64,000 nucleotides of DNA from Methanobacteriota archaeon (GCA_020347565.1 CP070732.1:1007175-1071174); one strand, 5' to 3'. Counted from the stretch's first letter, positions 43,727 through 53,592 are shown. Numbers and translations: made by a program. Notes: generated from the letters alone by a model not told the origin.

Positions 43727-45220
43727 TCACACCAGGCCGAACTCCACCATCAGATAAACCAACGTGGCCAGGAGGAGCACGGCAGGCACAGATATCCTGA
43801 GGCCGCTCCGGGCCAGATCGCGTCTGGAAATTACCCCCGTCGAGTATATCAGCGTGAACGGAGGGGTGCCGATGGGGGTTATGAAGGAGATGGATACGGA
43901 TAGCGCACACACCAACACGAGTAGCTTCGGATCAATCATCAGCTCGTCCGACATCCCTATCAGTATAGGAGCAAGGATGGCCGCCGTGGCAGTGTTGCTC
44001 ATGAAGTTGGAGAACGCTATCGAAACGGCCGAGACTATCAGCATGATCACGAACAAGTGAAGGCTTCCGGTCAGGTCGACAAGTATCTCGGCCATCCACG
44101 CGGCCGCGCCGGACTGCTGAAGGCCCTCCCCGAGGGCAAGGCCGGCCCCGATTATGAGGAATATGTCCCATGATATGGAGCGCGCGTCCTGCCATTCGAG
44201 CGTCCTGGAGGCGAAGAGCAGCACGGACGCGGTCAAAGCAACGATCGCGGCGCTCATGAAGCTCGGAGGAAAACCGAAAACGGCGCCGATGTCGGCGCCT
44301 GCGACCCATAGCACCACGGTCGGAAAGAATATGCCGAGCGTCTTCTTCTCGCCGGGCGTCAGCGAGCCCATGTCCTCCAGCTCCTTCCGTACGGAGACGA
44401 GGTCCAACGACGCAGTCCTCACAGGCATCATCCTTCGAAGCATGAAGTATGCAACTGTGAGCAGCATGAGACCGGCCGGAAGTCCGATCTTCATCCAGTC
44501 GAGGAAGGTCCACTCCGTCTCCCTCGCAAGAAGTCCCGACGCGACGGCGTTAGGCGCCGACCCGGTTATGGTCGCCATGCCGCCGAGGGCCGAGCCGATA
44601 CCTATTCCCAGAAGGAACAGTATTGACAGCCTCTTCTTCTCCTCCCCCGCCCTCGAGGCTATCCCGAGGACGACTGGTATGAGCAGAGCGACGGTGGCTG
44701 TGTTGGAAATCCACATCGAGAGGACTGCGGACACCAACATGAAGGAGAGCAACACCTTTCCGACATCCCCGCCGAAACGTGAGACTATGCCATAGGCCAG
44801 GCGCCTGTCCACGCCGTGCTTTCGAAAAGCCTCTGCCATGATCAGGCCCCCCATCAGGAGGTACACTACAGGGTCGGCGAAAGGCTGCAACGCCTCTGCC
44901 GTGGGGAATATGCCGTAGAATGTCAGCAGTACGGGGACCAACAGCGCCGTCACCGGCAGCGGGAGGCCGCCAAAGGTCCAGAGCATGGAGATGCAGACGA
45001 AGATGGCGAGGGAGTACTGTATGGATGCCTCCATTGGAAGCGGTATGACGGTCAGGAGCAACAGGGCGATGAACGGCAGCAGTATCTTGACCGACCGCTG
45101 CGCCATCTTCGGGAGCCGGGCGAAGAACCTGAAGAAGGTGGGCGTGAGGTCGATTATCTCGTGGCCGATGACTCCGATCGCATCCTTTATCGGCTTCTCT
45201 ATCTGCTTCCTCCTCGGCAT
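43727..45220 (-). CDS. SLC13/DASS family sodium-coupled anion transporter
   Basis: A 497-residue membrane protein with about 11-12 helices and the two substrate-binding repeats: AVLSMWISNTATVALLIPVV and AFSNFMSNTATAAILAPILIG (SNT signatures), plus ITGSAPNAVASGLL and SFITPIGTPPFTLIYS. Family members carry dicarboxylates, sulfate or phosphate with sodium. ATG 45220 is chosen because a TATA-like GAAATATC lies about 31 bases upstream; the longer open frame adds 21 residues. It forms a two-gene unit with the TrkA-N-like protein. The substrate cannot be read from sequence alone. Confidence 0.92.
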   Translation of the reverse strand: MPRRKQIEKPIKDAIGVIGHEIIDLTPTFFRFFARLPKMAQRSVKILLPFIALLLLTVIPLPMEASIQYSLAIFVCISMLWTFGGLPLPVTALLVPVLLTFYGIFPTAEALQPFADPVVYLLMGGLIMAEAFRKHGVDRRLAYGIVSRFGGDVGKVLLSFMLVSAVLSMWISNTATVALLIPVVLGIASRAGEEKKRLSILFLLGIGIGSALGGMATITGSAPNAVASGLLARETEWTFLDWMKIGLPAGLMLLTVAYFMLRRMMPVRTASLDLVSVRKELEDMGSLTPGEKKTLGIFFPTVVLWVAGADIGAVFGFPPSFMSAAIVALTASVLLFASRTLEWQDARSISWDIFLIIGAGLALGEGLQQSGAAAWMAEILVDLTGSLHLFVIMLIVSAVSIAFSNFMSNTATAAILAPILIGMSDELMIDPKLLVLVCALSVSISFITPIGTPPFTLIYSTGVISRRDLARSGLRISVPAVLLLATLVYLMVEFGLV

Positions 45221-45314
45221 TGAACCGCTAATGAATTCTCCACTAGATATTTCAAGTTCATGTGCGAGTGGCCTCCGAGCCACGGGCGGAGGCCCGTCGA
45301 CGCATCGGCGAAGC

Positions 45315-48065
45315 TCAGGTGCGGTTGTTCACAGAAGTCAGGTTCTCGATTGCGATCGTACGGGCCTGGTCGTCGCCCTCCCGCTTCGCGAGTACTTCCG
45401 CTCGTCCGTAGTACTCCGCAGCCATGTCCATGTCTCCAAGCTTCTCATGGACGACCCCTCGACGAATGTTCACCGCGATGAGCCCATCCATGGTGCCGGT
45501 TCGTGTCAATGCGCGCTCGACCTCCTCCAGGACGGCTGCGGCGGCCCCGAGGTCGCCAGATTCCTCAAGGATCATGGCCCTCTCCATCGTGCCCCTTGCC
45601 AGAAGGGCCTCGTCGGCCAACGGCCGGACCAAAGCCATGTACGCGTCGAGCTCGGACCTCGCCTGGACGAAATCGCCCGAAGTTCTCAGAAGAGACACGA
45701 GGGCGAGCCTCACCTCGGCGTCCACGGCGTCGATCGAAGGGCTCGATCGGAACAGGCCTCTACGTTTCTTCAGGGAAGGGTCAGACAGGACCTCTCGGAG
45801 GGATTCCACTGCCTCCTTCGCCTTGCCGTTGTCCGCCATCGCTTCGGCCGCGAGAAGGCGCATCCTCTTGGCCTCTGATATCTCGTTCATGCGCAGATAC
45901 GCTCCGGAAGCCTCAAGCAGTAGGCTCGCTGACTCATCGAGACGCTGAAAGCTCCCGCAGAATCGCGCGAAGTTCTCCAGGGCCTTCGCCTCACCGGCGA
46001 AGTCCTTCACCGAGTGGGCCATGCGTATCGACTCCCGGAACTTCCTCTCGGCGTCTCCTGGCAAACCCTCCTCCCAGTCGAGTATGGCCATGTTGTTCAA
46101 GCACGCCGCCTGGGCTGCGCGGTTCTCGGCCTTCGTGGCTATGCTCAAGGCGGTCGAATAGCTCTCGCGAGCCTTGGCCCCGTCACCACGCCTCTTGTGG
46201 AGCACGCCTATATTGAGCCACTCTCTGACCTTCCCCTCGACATCCCCGGATTTCTCGTGGATTGCCAGAGCTGCGTTGTGAGCCTCCAGGGATTTCGCCC
46301 ACTTGCTCACGTCGGCCTGAAGCCGTGCGACCGATTCGAGGATAACCGCGCGCACCTCATCCTCCTCTGATGCTAGGGATGCCGCTCTCTCATAGTCTCC
46401 AAGCGCTTCGTCGTACATCCCCTCGCCCTCGTTGAGCTGCGCTCTCATGAACGCCAGCTGAGCCGTGTAGAGACTTTCACCTGCGTCCTCCGGGATCTGA
46501 GCTATCAATCCCAGCACTTCTGCGGGGAAGTCGCCTCCTAGCTCCTCGCCGTTCTCGACGGTGACTCGGAGCGCATCGTCCCAGGACTCCGCCTCGACGA
46601 AATGGTAGAGCGCCTCGAGCTTCCATTCGGATCCCTGCCTTGAAGAGCAATATGCGCCCGCCGACTCGTGGACCTGCCTCTTCCTCTCCGAAGTGAGGCG
46701 CGAGCGGAAGTAGTCTCTCAACAGGTCGTGGAGCCAAATACCGTCCTCCTGTTCGGTAGTCAACGCCTTTCGTCTCAGTTGAAGGACGACTTCGTAGTCT
46801 ATCCCGGACAGTGCCTCGACGGCGACTGCATGTCTGAACACGCACAAGATCTCAAGGGCAGAGCGCTCCTCGTCCGACAGCGAGGTATATACCTCGCTGT
46901 CGACGAAGTCCACAACGTCCCTCCTTCCTCCAGCGGTCCCCTTGCCTGCGATGAGGCTCAGAAGAAGTGGGTGGCCATGGCCGCTCTCGAGCGCGACGCT
47001 AGCATCCTCAACGCCGAGACTGGACATCAAGTCCTGTGCGCTTCGTTCGTCCAATCCTGTGACCTCGAGCGAGAAGCCCTGCCTCACGTCCTTTGGCACG
47101 AACGGAAGCATGACTCTCGATACGAACACCACCTTTGACCCGCGTGACAACCGCGTCGCATCGATAAGCATCGACAGCAGCAGCTCCATCCTTTCGACCA
47201 CTTTGTGGACGTCATCGAGGAATATCACAGCGTCAAGACCTTTCAGGTCTTCTGTGAGAGGGGAGTAGAGGTCTGCGGTGGCCACTCCGGACGCGACGGC
47301 CCTGGAGAGCTTTCTGACGCCCAGACGGGACAGGAACCTCGCAAACGTCTCGACGAAAGACCTGTCCGTGTCCCAATCGCGGAATGTGTACCAGAACAGG
47401 GGCCTCTCTCGAGGTAGTCCGTCGAAGACCCTCGACATCAGTGTGCTCTTGCCGATGCCTGGCATTCCGTAAACGTGTATCGCGCAGACGCCGTCTCGGG
47501 AGAGTACCTCGGAGAGCGTCTTGATCTCCTTCCCTCGGCCGAAGAACTTCTCCACCTTCGGACGGCCGTGAGCGTCCCTGTACGCAGATGGTTCGTCGGG
47601 AGCGGGCTGGCGTTGAGGCGCGAGGCGTTCTGGAGAGATGACTTCGTCCCTTCTGGCTAAGTCCACGATCTCGAGAAGAGAGGGCGCGTGCCGAGAGGTG
47701 ACGGCAATCCTGCGAAGAGCCTCCCCCAGAGTGACCTGCTTCGACACCTCCCCGTCTCCATATTCCACGTCAGATGTCTCGAGCCGTTCGCGCGTCGAGC
47801 GGGCTACCTGATGACCCTTATCGGTGAGGAAGTACGCCCTGCGCCTTCTGGGAGCGCCCCGGACATGGGCGAGCCTGTCGGACACCAGGCCCTCTGCTTC
47901 GAGCGTTGACAGAGCTCGTGATGCGTTGTGAACCTGCGTCCCTAGCGCCCTCGCGATGCCCTCCTGCGACGCGCCCAAGGGGACCTGGGCCATATCCCTG
48001 TGCTTGTCCATATCGAGCAGGTGGAGCATCAGCCGTTCGTTCTGGGATACGACCAGACGAGCCAT
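45315..48065 (-). CDS. STAND-type regulator: wHTH, NTPase and TPR domains
   Basis: A 916-residue cytosolic protein. Residues 1-90 form a winged helix (ASQEGIARALGTQVHNASRALSTLEAEGLVSD), about 170-430 an NB-ARC/STAND NTPase (KFFGRGKEIKTL, Walker A GMPGIGKST, Walker B DAVIFLDDVHK, sensor KVVFVSRVM), and about 480-916 TPR repeats (AEVLGL..., AQLNEGEGMYDEALGDYERAASL). Such proteins act as signal-controlled transcription regulators: TPRs sense, the NTPase switches, the wHTH binds DNA. It faces the surface protein gene at 48223 across a 157-base region with a palindromic TATA element, so self-control and control of that neighbour are possible. Confidence 0.88.
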   Translation of the reverse strand: MARLVVSQNERLMLHLLDMDKHRDMAQVPLGASQEGIARALGTQVHNASRALSTLEAEGLVSDRLAHVRGAPRRRRAYFLTDKGHQVARSTRERLETSDVEYGDGEVSKQVTLGEALRRIAVTSRHAPSLLEIVDLARRDEVISPERLAPQRQPAPDEPSAYRDAHGRPKVEKFFGRGKEIKTLSEVLSRDGVCAIHVYGMPGIGKSTLMSRVFDGLPRERPLFWYTFRDWDTDRSFVETFARFLSRLGVRKLSRAVASGVATADLYSPLTEDLKGLDAVIFLDDVHKVVERMELLLSMLIDATRLSRGSKVVFVSRVMLPFVPKDVRQGFSLEVTGLDERSAQDLMSSLGVEDASVALESGHGHPLLLSLIAGKGTAGGRRDVVDFVDSEVYTSLSDEERSALEILCVFRHAVAVEALSGIDYEVVLQLRRKALTTEQEDGIWLHDLLRDYFRSRLTSERKRQVHESAGAYCSSRQGSEWKLEALYHFVEAESWDDALRVTVENGEELGGDFPAEVLGLIAQIPEDAGESLYTAQLAFMRAQLNEGEGMYDEALGDYERAASLASEEDEVRAVILESVARLQADVSKWAKSLEAHNAALAIHEKSGDVEGKVREWLNIGVLHKRRGDGAKARESYSTALSIATKAENRAAQAACLNNMAILDWEEGLPGDAERKFRESIRMAHSVKDFAGEAKALENFARFCGSFQRLDESASLLLEASGAYLRMNEISEAKRMRLLAAEAMADNGKAKEAVESLREVLSDPSLKKRRGLFRSSPSIDAVDAEVRLALVSLLRTSGDFVQARSELDAYMALVRPLADEALLARGTMERAMILEESGDLGAAAAVLEEVERALTRTGTMDGLIAVNIRRGVVHEKLGDMDMAAEYYGRAEVLAKREGDDQARTIAIENLTSVNNRT

Positions 48066-48222
48066 CGTACATGTGAACGAAGACAGGTATTAATACCCCT
48101 TTCGCCTGACCTTCGCCCGCGCGTGGCCCGCGCAAAACTAGTGCAAAACGCCACTCAGCGTTTATATATGGACACCTTCAGTGATATCATGAAACATCCT
48201 ATTTGAACGGAGGCTGGATGAA
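48066..48222. promoter_or_regulatory. Divergent promoter region with a palindromic TATA box
   Basis: GGTATTAATACC (48090-48101) is a perfect 12-base palindrome; read leftward its centre lies about 31 bases before the STAND gene, fitting a near-leaderless start. On the other side TTTATATATG (48161-48170) is the box for the surface protein, with GGAGG near 48210. Confidence 0.6.
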
Positions 48223-49695
48223 ATGAGCAAGGGAAGGAAGATGGCGGCTGCGGCGGCAACGGTGTTTATGTTGGCGCTAGGAGCGCTGATGACGCCGGCT
48301 CCGGCGTCGGCTGAAACCTTGCTCGGTGACGAACTCACCGAGGAGGTCGGGAGCACGACGACCCTTGGCGGAGGAGACCACTTCTTCGTCAAGTACGGAA
48401 ACGACGCGGCATTCGGTATAGTGTGGGGGACCGAAGAGGTCGAGAATAACGTCTACTTCGTTGTGATAAAGACGCGATACTTGGGGCTTGCCCAGGTGTA
48501 CGACTCTGACGGCGATATCCTTGAGGAGGACCATGCGATAACAGTCAAGACCATGTACGCTGTGAAGCTCGACAGCATCATAGAATTCGACGACGCCGAC
48601 GGCAACGGTGTGCTTCAGTACCAGCGCGCATTCAACGACGTGGCAGGGAACTTCTCGGAGACGTACACGGGTCCTGAAACGACTTACAAGAAGGTGGACC
48701 TGAATACGGCCTGGTCAGCGAGCGATGTGGAGTTCGTCGAGAACGACGGAGACATGTCCTGGAGCTTCGACCTCAGCGCGGGCAACCTTTCATACACGAT
48801 GCTGTACGAGAACGCCACTGAGGAGGTGGGCGATCAGGTGCTGAACAACCTGACGCTCTCGTTCAACCTGGAGGCGAGCAAGGCACAGGTCGACAACGCT
48901 TCGCTTCCGCAGTGGAGGATAACTGTGACGACTGGACCGCTCGGAGCTCTGACGTTCATCTACCCCGAGCGACTGGACGACATGCAAGTCAACGGCAATG
49001 TGATCAAGTATGATGTCAAGTGGGACCAGGTCATCGACGGTTGGGACTTCGACCCGGCCAACGAGAATCCGATGCTGCTCATGGAGATGCACGGCATCGT
49101 AGGTCACTTCCTGACGCCGCTGATGGCCAAGTGGATGAACATGCGCACGCTATCCCACATGAACGCCGTAGGGGCCATGGAGGCTGATTCTACTCAGGGC
49201 ACTGTCGAGGTCAACGAGACCACCGGTGAGCTGCCCTCAGTGAAGAAGCTCACGGCTACGAAGCTCACCTTCGGAAGCGACTGGACGAAGATAGGTGTGC
49301 TCACCTGGGTGGACGATGTCACTGTCGACGGTGAGCCCGAGAAGGTCACTGCACAGATCATGGCTGGCCACCGGGTCCTCGCCTTTGGCGACGAGCCCTA
49401 TGTGAGGTTCGAAGGATTCGTGACCCTAACCGGGCTGACGTTCCCCGGCGGCGCCTTGGTCGTCCACGACCCCACGTTCTCCGCCGATGTCCTCGTTGAC
49501 TTCGACCTGGCTGAAGACCGTAAGATCCCGGTGACGCTGATCGGAATCGCAGCTGCGATGGCGATCATCGTGATTGTGGCCATCGCGATCCTGGTCACGA
49601 GCGGCGACAAGCCGAAGAAGGGGCTGAAGGACGGCTACGACAAAGGCCGCTCGTCCAGGCCCGGAGAGTGGGAGAGGTACTACAACAAGAAGTGA
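48223..49695 (+). CDS. Anchored surface protein of unknown family
   Basis: A 490-residue protein with a signal peptide (MAAAAATVFMLALGALMTPAPASA|E), a mostly beta ectodomain of about 410 residues with several N-glycan sites and an acidic character, a C-terminal transmembrane helix (GIAAAMAIIVIVAIAILV, about 449-466) and a basic tail (KPKKGLKDGYDKGRSSRPGEWERYYNKK). I recognise no domain. The internal stretch EMHGIVGHFLTPLMAKWMNMRTLSHMNAVGAME is Met- and His-rich and might bind metal. It is transcribed away from the STAND regulator, which may control it. Confidence 0.82.
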   Translation: MSKGRKMAAAAATVFMLALGALMTPAPASAETLLGDELTEEVGSTTTLGGGDHFFVKYGNDAAFGIVWGTEEVENNVYFVVIKTRYLGLAQVYDSDGDILEEDHAITVKTMYAVKLDSIIEFDDADGNGVLQYQRAFNDVAGNFSETYTGPETTYKKVDLNTAWSASDVEFVENDGDMSWSFDLSAGNLSYTMLYENATEEVGDQVLNNLTLSFNLEASKAQVDNASLPQWRITVTTGPLGALTFIYPERLDDMQVNGNVIKYDVKWDQVIDGWDFDPANENPMLLMEMHGIVGHFLTPLMAKWMNMRTLSHMNAVGAMEADSTQGTVEVNETTGELPSVKKLTATKLTFGSDWTKIGVLTWVDDVTVDGEPEKVTAQIMAGHRVLAFGDEPYVRFEGFVTLTGLTFPGGALVVHDPTFSADVLVDFDLAEDRKIPVTLIGIAAAMAIIVIVAIAILVTSGDKPKKGLKDGYDKGRSSRPGEWERYYNKK

Positions 49696-49765
49696 AGATC
49701 GCACCTGCCTACGAAACCTCTGAAACCCCTTCGACGGCTATTCTCCCTGACCATGGAGCGGGTTT

Positions 49766-49796
49766 CTCTCCTTGGGGAGAGTCAATTTTTATCAAG
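49766..49796 (+). terminator. Hairpin with T-run, overlapping the next promoter
   Basis: CTCTCC (49766-49771) pairs with GGAGAG (49776-49781), followed by TCAATTTTTATC. It could end the surface-protein transcript. The TTTTTAT part, at about 49786-49792, is also 28 bases before ATG 49818 and so probably serves as the TATA box of the next gene. Confidence 0.5.
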
Positions 49797-49817
49797 TAAG
49801 TAGTGCATCCACAGACT

Positions 49818-51107
49818 ATGAGAATCGATGCCAGGTTTCTAACGAAGATAAGGAAGGAGTTCCCGGCAGTCAACAAGGACCCCTCAGGCCGAAAGAGAGC
49901 TTTCTTGGACAACGGGGCGGGTACCCTCGTGACACGTAGAGCGGCGGATAGGGAATACGAGGCACGGCTCGACTGGAGCGCGAACGTAGGCAACGTGTTC
50001 CCCGAGTCCGAAGGGGCTGGAGAGACGATACTCGAAGGCAGGACGGCGGTCGCCGACCTGCTGAACGCAGAGGGCCCGAACGCGATAATCTCAGGGGAGT
50101 CCGCGACGAGCCTCATGTTCAACCTTAGCTATGCGCTTGGAAGGGATTTCGAGGGCAGTGAAAATGTCGTCACGACAGGCTACGAACACTACACGAATAT
50201 CAGTCCATGGGTGGAACTCGGATCCAACGGAGAGATAAACGAGCTGAGGTTCGCAGAGTTCGACACCGATAGTGGGAAGCTCGACCCAGTCAAGATACAA
50301 GAACTCGTCGACCGCAGGACGAGAGTGATCACCGTCACGGGCGCATCGAACGTCCTCGGAACGAGGACGGACCTCAAGGAGATCGGCAAGATAGCACGGG
50401 ACGCCGACGCGTACTTCATAGTGGACGCCGTCCACCACGCGCCACACGAGCTCGCGGATGTTCACGGGATCGGCTGCGACTTCTTCGTCTTCTCAGGATA
50501 CAAGCTGTTCTCCAGACACGGCAGTTTCATGTACGCGAAGCCGGAGCACATCAGGGAGCTCATGCCTTACAAGGTACTGTCATCGCCGGAGCGGGGACCT
50601 GAGAAGTGGGAATGTGGGACCAGGGACCAGGCCATGTTCGCGGCCATCACCGGCGCGATCGACTACTTGGCATGGGTGGGCAGCCCTTCCGCCAAGCGCC
50701 CGCCCAGGCCAGGCAGCGCGAGGAGGTCTCGGCTCAAGACGGCCTTCAAGGCCATCGGGAGATACGAGCAGGAGTTGATGGAGATGGCCCTGAACGGCAA
50801 GGGGAAGACGCCCGGCCTTAACGACATCCCCGGCCTGACGCTCTACGGACCTCGGGACATAGACAAGAAGACTGGGCGAGACCCTACTTTCTCGTTCAAG
50901 CTTCGAGGATACAGTGACAGAGATCTGTCAGCGCTGCTATGGAAGCGCCATCGCCTGGCGGTGGGCGCGGAGGACTACTACTCGAGAGTGCCTGCGATAT
51001 TCAAGAAGAAGACCATGGTGAGGGCGACATTCGTGCACTACAACACCAAGGGCGATGTCGTGACGCTGCTGGACGCCCTGGACAGGCTGTCGAGACGCAA
51101 GCGGTGA
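49818..51107 (+). CDS. PLP-dependent class V aminotransferase/desulfurase-like enzyme
   Basis: About 429 residues of the NifS/class V fold. The PLP Lys lies in FFVFSGYKLFSRHGSF; DAVHHAPHELADVHGIGCDFF holds the ring-contact Asp and His; EHYTNISPWVEL resembles the CsdA-like N-terminus. A conserved catalytic Cys of cysteine desulfurases near the C-terminus is not evident, so a desulfurase role is doubtful; a kynureninase- or isopenicillin-epimerase-like activity is possible. ATG 49818 fits a leaderless start, being 28 bases after the TATA-like T-run; GTG 49803 is the alternative. It is a single gene. Confidence 0.8.
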   Translation: MRIDARFLTKIRKEFPAVNKDPSGRKRAFLDNGAGTLVTRRAADREYEARLDWSANVGNVFPESEGAGETILEGRTAVADLLNAEGPNAIISGESATSLMFNLSYALGRDFEGSENVVTTGYEHYTNISPWVELGSNGEINELRFAEFDTDSGKLDPVKIQELVDRRTRVITVTGASNVLGTRTDLKEIGKIARDADAYFIVDAVHHAPHELADVHGIGCDFFVFSGYKLFSRHGSFMYAKPEHIRELMPYKVLSSPERGPEKWECGTRDQAMFAAITGAIDYLAWVGSPSAKRPPRPGSARRSRLKTAFKAIGRYEQELMEMALNGKGKTPGLNDIPGLTLYGPRDIDKKTGRDPTFSFKLRGYSDRDLSALLWKRHRLAVGAEDYYSRVPAIFKKKTMVRATFVHYNTKGDVVTLLDALDRLSRRKR

Positions 51108-51131
51108 CGGGATTCGGCTGCACGCGCCTCG

Positions 51132-52091
51132 TCAGAGTATGTGCTTCAACCTGAGCATGACCCACAGCCCTGCGACTGCTACCGCGGAGAGCCCTATTAC
51201 TATCCAGAAGGCATTGGGGTCGCCCTCAAACGGCAGCGATACATTCATTCCGTAGAGGCTCGCGAGGAGCGTCGGCAGTATCAGTATGAGGCTGATGGTC
51301 GTTAGCGTCTTCATTATCGTCGACAGCTGGTTCGACTCCGCGAACTCGTATGCGTTCAGTATGTTGGACATTATCTCCCTGTAGATAGTGGTCATCTCGT
51401 ACAGCTGAGCGACGTCGTTCTCGACGGCCTCCAGGAGGTCCTTCTTATCCCCCGTCATCTGGAGGTTTCTGGCCTTGGGGAGCATCGACATCGCGTTGAG
51501 ATCTGACAGCAGCGCCGTGTTGAGGAGGATGAGGCTGTTGCTAAGGGCGAAGGCCCCCTTTGCCACGTCCCGCCTGCGAACGGAGAGTATCGTCTCCTGG
51601 ATGTAGGCTATGCGTCTCTCAACGGGGCGGATCCTGTGTTCTATATCCCTTATGATCCTCTGAATGATGGCGAGGAAGACCTCCTCCTTGGTCGATATCG
51701 GAGGGCGCCTCTTGAGATCCGAGGTGACCTCGGCGCCGAGGAATGTCGCGCCGACGCGGATTGTCAGAACCTTCTGCTGCGTCAGAAGGACGCCGATTGG
51801 AATCGTGTCGATCCTGTCCTGGTCCGAGGCGTCTGCCAGTATGCTCCGCAGCACTACGAGATCGTAGTCTTCCGCGATCTCCACCCTCGAGCGCTCGTTC
51901 GGGTCGAGGCAGTCTGCGATGTCCTGTAGGTCGATATCGAACTTCCTGGCTATGAACTCGGCCTCGTCGGGGTTCGGCGCCACGAGGTCTATCCAGATTG
52001 CCTCTTCTAGACGTTCCTTGTCGACCTCCTTCAGCATGCCGTTCTCCGAGATGTAGTATCGAATCACGCGCACCACGCAGCCCGTTGCCAC
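51132..52091 (-). CDS. corA: CorA family magnesium/cobalt channel
   Basis: A 319-residue CorA. The N-terminal cytosolic domain and long stalk helix lead to two C-terminal membrane helices, with the selectivity motif YGMNVSLPFEG between them, and a basic end (LRLKHIL). It passes Mg2+, Co2+ or Ni2+ down their gradients. The start is GTG 52091, but a TATA-like CATATATC near 52112 suggests transcription begins near 52086, in which case GTGs at 52076, 52073 or 52067 would serve. Cobalt entry would fit with the cobalamin genes further on, though it is not in their operon. Confidence 0.93.
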   Translation of the reverse strand: MATGCVVRVIRYYISENGMLKEVDKERLEEAIWIDLVAPNPDEAEFIARKFDIDLQDIADCLDPNERSRVEIAEDYDLVVLRSILADASDQDRIDTIPIGVLLTQQKVLTIRVGATFLGAEVTSDLKRRPPISTKEEVFLAIIQRIIRDIEHRIRPVERRIAYIQETILSVRRRDVAKGAFALSNSLILLNTALLSDLNAMSMLPKARNLQMTGDKKDLLEAVENDVAQLYEMTTIYREIMSNILNAYEFAESNQLSTIMKTLTTISLILILPTLLASLYGMNVSLPFEGDPNAFWIVIGLSAVAVAGLWVMLRLKHIL

Positions 52092-52169
52092 CGAATGGTC
52101 TGTTGCGAGATATATGCCTTCGCGACGCGTGCGGGCCGAGGGCGACCGTGCATACGCTTCCTGGCGGCA

Positions 52170-52757
52170 TCACTCCCAAGGGCTTCCCCAAGAGTCTCTG
52201 AAGAAGTTGTCGCCGACCGGCTTCCTCTCAGGACGCGCTGCCTCGACCTCCTTCTGCTTGTCGGATAAGAGGGAATCATCCGAGTCGCGATGGCCGCATA
52301 TCACAAGCGTCACGATGATGTGATCCTCTGGTATGCCGGTCGCCGACCTGACCTTCGCCGGGTCGTACCCTGCGATGGGGTGTGCCACGAATCCCAGCTC
52401 CGTCGCTCGGAGCAGCATCTGACCGACTGCCAGACCGCAGTCGAACGAGTAGTAGTCGCGACGATCGCTGAGCTGACAGTCCTCGTCTGGCTTGGCCGCC
52501 ACAATGATTATGAGCGGAGACCTGGTCGCCCACGCGTTGCCCTTTGGGAGAGCGGCCTTCACGGAGTCGAGACATTCCTCTCCGGTGCAGAGTATCATTC
52601 TCCACGGCTGATTGTTGAAGCAGGAGGCGGAGAGCGTGGCCGCCTCTACCAACGAGGACGCGTGTGAGTCCTCCACGTGCCTCGAGTCGAGTGCCCGCAA
52701 CGCCCTGCGTCTCCCTATTGCCTCGATCACTTCCAAATCATCCACCACCTGCGCCAA
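52170..52757 (-). CDS. Nitroreductase family FMN oxidoreductase
   Basis: A 195-residue protein of the FMN-dependent nitroreductase fold: ATLSASCFNNQPWRMILC (FMN-contact region), KGNAWATRSPLIIIVAAKPDED, GLAVGQMLLRATELGFVAHPIAGYDPAKVR (dimer and flavin site). The physiological substrate is unknown. It precedes CorA by 78 bases on the same strand and follows the COG1497-like regulator by 52 bases, so it may be a late gene of the corrinoid unit; spacing makes that uncertain. Confidence 0.9.
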   Translation of the reverse strand: MAQVVDDLEVIEAIGRRRALRALDSRHVEDSHASSLVEAATLSASCFNNQPWRMILCTGEECLDSVKAALPKGNAWATRSPLIIIVAAKPDEDCQLSDRRDYYSFDCGLAVGQMLLRATELGFVAHPIAGYDPAKVRSATGIPEDHIIVTLVICGHRDSDDSLLSDKQKEVEAARPERKPVGDNFFRDSWGSPWE

Positions 52758-52809
52758 ACCCGGAGAGCGCTGCGGGGAATTCAGCGTTTCGCCGAACGCC
52801 CCCCGCCCG

Positions 52810-53592
52810 TCAGGCCTTGACAGAGGTCCATCGTACGGAGTAGCCTGTCTCCTTCCTGAGGTTCTCGACCGCCTGGACTATCTGGTCGACCGATTCGTGC
52901 GTTCCGCAGAACACGACGTCCACGCCGCGGGCGAGCGCGCTCATCGACGATTCGACTGGCGCGTGGACCACCACATACTCGGGCGTCGCCTTGGCCAGGA
53001 GGGCTGAGCCTACCACATCGCCAGCCGCTATGAGGCCTGGCGAGGCGCGTTCGATATGGTACTTCGTCCGCGCGATGTTTGCCTTCTTCGAGCCACCCTT
53101 CATTTCCGATGGCGCCTCGATTATGAGAAGGTTGCCCAGCTTCATGTCGACTATGCCTTCCAGCTTGCCCACGAGAACGTCATCGCCAACGGAAGCCGGC
53201 TCCATGGCCACGCCCTTCGAACCAGTCCTCTCGTCCGACGTAGCCATCAATGTGCCATCCTCCATGATGAGTCCGAGGCGATCGCCCTTCTTGATATCCT
53301 TCCCAGCGATGGCGACGCATGTGTCGACCACCATGATCTTCCGGAGGATTGCGTCGACCTCCTCTTTGAGCACTGTGAAGTGTTCTTGGAGGATCTGCAT
53401 GCCCTTGCGCGTAGGCCGCATCTTCCCTGCATGTTGCCTGACCAAGCCCTTCTTTCGCATGGAGGACATGTACTGGCTGACGGCCTGGACAGTTATGCCC
53501 ATCTCGCTGGCGACATCCCTCATCTTCGATGAGGGATTCTCCAGAAGCCTGACCATGATAAGCATCTCAGTGTTCCTTCTGAGGTCCCGCAA
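52810..53592 (-). CDS. COG1497-like winged-helix transcription regulator
   Basis: A 260-residue protein with an N-terminal winged helix (SSKMRDVASEMGITVQAVSQYMSSMRKKGLVRQHAGKMRPT) and a C-terminal domain of about 170 residues with GLIMEDGTLMATS, ASPGLIAAGDVVGSALLAKA and DVVFCGTHESVDQIVQAVENL, as in an archaeal group of predicted regulators. It is the last gene of the cobT-uptake unit, 11 bases after the ABC ATPase gene, so it is a candidate sensor of corrinoid or cobalt acting on the divergent operator at 58021. That link is inference. Confidence 0.8.
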   Translation of the reverse strand: MRDLRRNTEMLIMVRLLENPSSKMRDVASEMGITVQAVSQYMSSMRKKGLVRQHAGKMRPTRKGMQILQEHFTVLKEEVDAILRKIMVVDTCVAIAGKDIKKGDRLGLIMEDGTLMATSDERTGSKGVAMEPASVGDDVLVGKLEGIVDMKLGNLLIIEAPSEMKGGSKKANIARTKYHIERASPGLIAAGDVVGSALLAKATPEYVVVHAPVESSMSALARGVDVVFCGTHESVDQIVQAVENLRKETGYSVRWTSVKA

